From Micavibrio sp. UBA1672 (GTDB lineage: Bacteria > Pseudomonadota > Alphaproteobacteria > Micavibrionales > Micavibrionaceae), in assembly GCA_002320665.1 (NCBI GenBank), contig DCKO01000117.1:1-6438 (forward strand): DNA of 6,438 bases. Reading direction: 5' to 3'. A model generated the notes under the pieces. The model was not told the origin of the DNA. It worked only from the letters and a program-made list of their open reading frames with translations, and made no database searches. Position 1 is the first letter of the stretch; every line of letters starts with the position of its first letter. The position numbers and the translations under genes were made by a program. Shown here piece by piece: positions 5,523 through 6,438 of this stretch.

Positions 5523-6438
5523 TTAGTTTTTCAGACTCTTTAGGCGCTCACGCAAATCTGCCTCGGTTTTCTTGAGGCGTTTTTCTGCATCAGCGCGTTT
5601 TTTCTTACCTTCTTCGTAAATTTCGATTGATTCATTAATCGTATCAATCAAATCATTATTGGCCTTTTCGATACTCTCAATGTCAAACATGCCACGCTCC
5701 ACCTCGGTTCTCACCTGAGCATTAGCCTGCTTCAGATTCTTGGCATTAGCCTCCAGAAGATCATTGGTCAAATCAGCAGCCGCTTTCACAGCCTTACCAG
5801 CCTCCGCACTTCTTTGAATTGTTAGAGCCTGCGCCATCTGGGTCTTCCAAAGTGGAACAGTATTAACAATCGAGCTCTGAATTTTGGTCACTAGATTATT
5901 ATCATTATCCTGAATAATGCGAATACTCGGCAAAGATTGCATTGTCACCTGACGTGTTAACTTCAAATCATGAATTTTACGCTCTAACGCATTACGTGCA
6001 TTATTCATGTCATTGAGCCTTTGTGAATCCAGCATATCCTCGCTAGTTTCTGCCTTTTTCTTCAACTCCGGTATAATGGTCTCATCAAGCTCCTTTAACT
6101 TGGCCTCTCCGGCTGCGATATAAACAGCCAAATTGTGAAAATACTCCAATGATGATTCATAAAGCCGATCCAAAGCCTCAATATCACGCATTAACTTTGT
6201 GACATGTCCTTCAAGCTCGGATTCCATGGCATCAATCTGGTGCTTTACCTTTTCATAGCGCTGAACAGCCTTAACAATCGGTGAAACAGTTCCCATTAAT
6301 CTGGCAAGTAATCCCGGCTTTTTATTGCCGGCAATATCTCTTAAGTCAAAACCACGTAATCTGGTGACCATATTATTCAAAACATCACCAGCTGGCCCAG
6401 TTTCCTTGTTTTGAACACCATCGAGCATTTCCTCGGAA
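5523..6438 (-). CDS. Toxic anion resistance protein, TelA/KlaA family (5' end beyond window)
   Basis: A cytoplasmic, mostly helical protein of the TelA family, named for plasmid-borne tellurite resistance; the biochemical role of chromosomal members is poorly understood. The frame is open to the right edge (codons for SEE precede the first visible Met at 6428), and family members are usually around 370-400 aa, so roughly the first 70-100 residues are missing. Counting from that Met, family-like stretches are GPAGDVLN (11-18), PIVKAVQRYEKVKHQID (50-66), DIEALDRLYESSLEYF (82-97), YIAAGEAKL (103-111), LTRQVTMQSLPSIRIIQ (157-173) and NTVPLWKTQMAQAL (189-202). The final 45 residues are a Lys/Glu-rich coiled coil. 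No membrane segment is visible. It is the first visible gene of the operon and is followed by the transporter genes, suggesting a functional link, perhaps in envelope or stress response; that is inference. Confidence 0.9.
   Translation of the reverse strand, partial: SEEMLDGVQNKETGPAGDVLNNMVTRLRGFDLRDIAGNKKPGLLARLMGTVSPIVKAVQRYEKVKHQIDAMESELEGHVTKLMRDIEALDRLYESSLEYFHNLAVYIAAGEAKLKELDETIIPELKKKAETSEDMLDSQRLNDMNNARNALERKIHDLKLTRQVTMQSLPSIRIIQDNDNNLVTKIQSSIVNTVPLWKTQMAQALTIQRSAEAGKAVKAAADLTNDLLEANAKNLKQANAQVRTEVERGMFDIESIEKANNDLIDTINESIEIYEEGKKKRADAEKRLKKTEADLRERLKSLKN

Noticed and set aside
1..6438. CRISPR array, insertion sequence, retron or diversity-generating element
   Set aside because: No regularly spaced repeats, transposase, reverse transcriptase or terminal inverted repeats are visible.

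Overview
The window most likely comes from an alphaproteobacterium of moderate to low GC content. This rests on the recombinase, its small upstream partner and the TelA homologue, all of which resemble alphaproteobacterial versions from memory; no search was run. The window appears to span the right-hand edge of an integrated genetic element, meeting chromosomal backbone at a tRNA-Ser gene.

Left part, about 1-2548, + strand: cargo and integration end of the element. Two small proteins (87 and 81 aa) are coupled by an ATGA overlap. A 156-bp AT-rich leader follows, with a plausible promoter and a long near-perfect A/T-rich inverted repeat. Then come a 100-aa acidic protein and a 545-aa large serine recombinase, with only 14 bp between them and a strong Shine-Dalgarno in the gap. 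The recombinase has the full catalytic set of its N-terminal resolvase domain, a zinc ribbon and a coiled coil.

Junction, 2549-2638, - strand: a complete 90-nt tRNA-Ser(UGA) with encoded CCA. The recombinase reading frame does not stop before it. It continues antisense through the whole tRNA and ends 17 bp beyond, so its last 35 residues come from the tRNA and its flank. The element is therefore probably inserted at the 3' end of the tRNA gene, and a second attachment copy should lie to the left, outside the window.

Right part, 2729-6438, - strand: a tight operon, read from right to left. It encodes a TelA/KlaA-family toxic anion resistance protein (5' end beyond the window), a periplasmic binding protein of the urea carboxylase-associated type (TIGR03427-like), its permease and its ATPase. 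Gaps are 23, 5 and 3 bp. The last three genes form a complete binding-protein-dependent importer of the nitrate/taurine/urea class; relatives are linked to urea or guanidine use. The pairing with TelA, and the absence in this window of carboxylase, hydrolase or a guanidine riboswitch, leave the substrate open.

The best candidates for something little described are the tRNA-embedded end of the serine recombinase gene, which implies a C-terminus that differs between the integrated and excised states, and the TelA-transporter operon.
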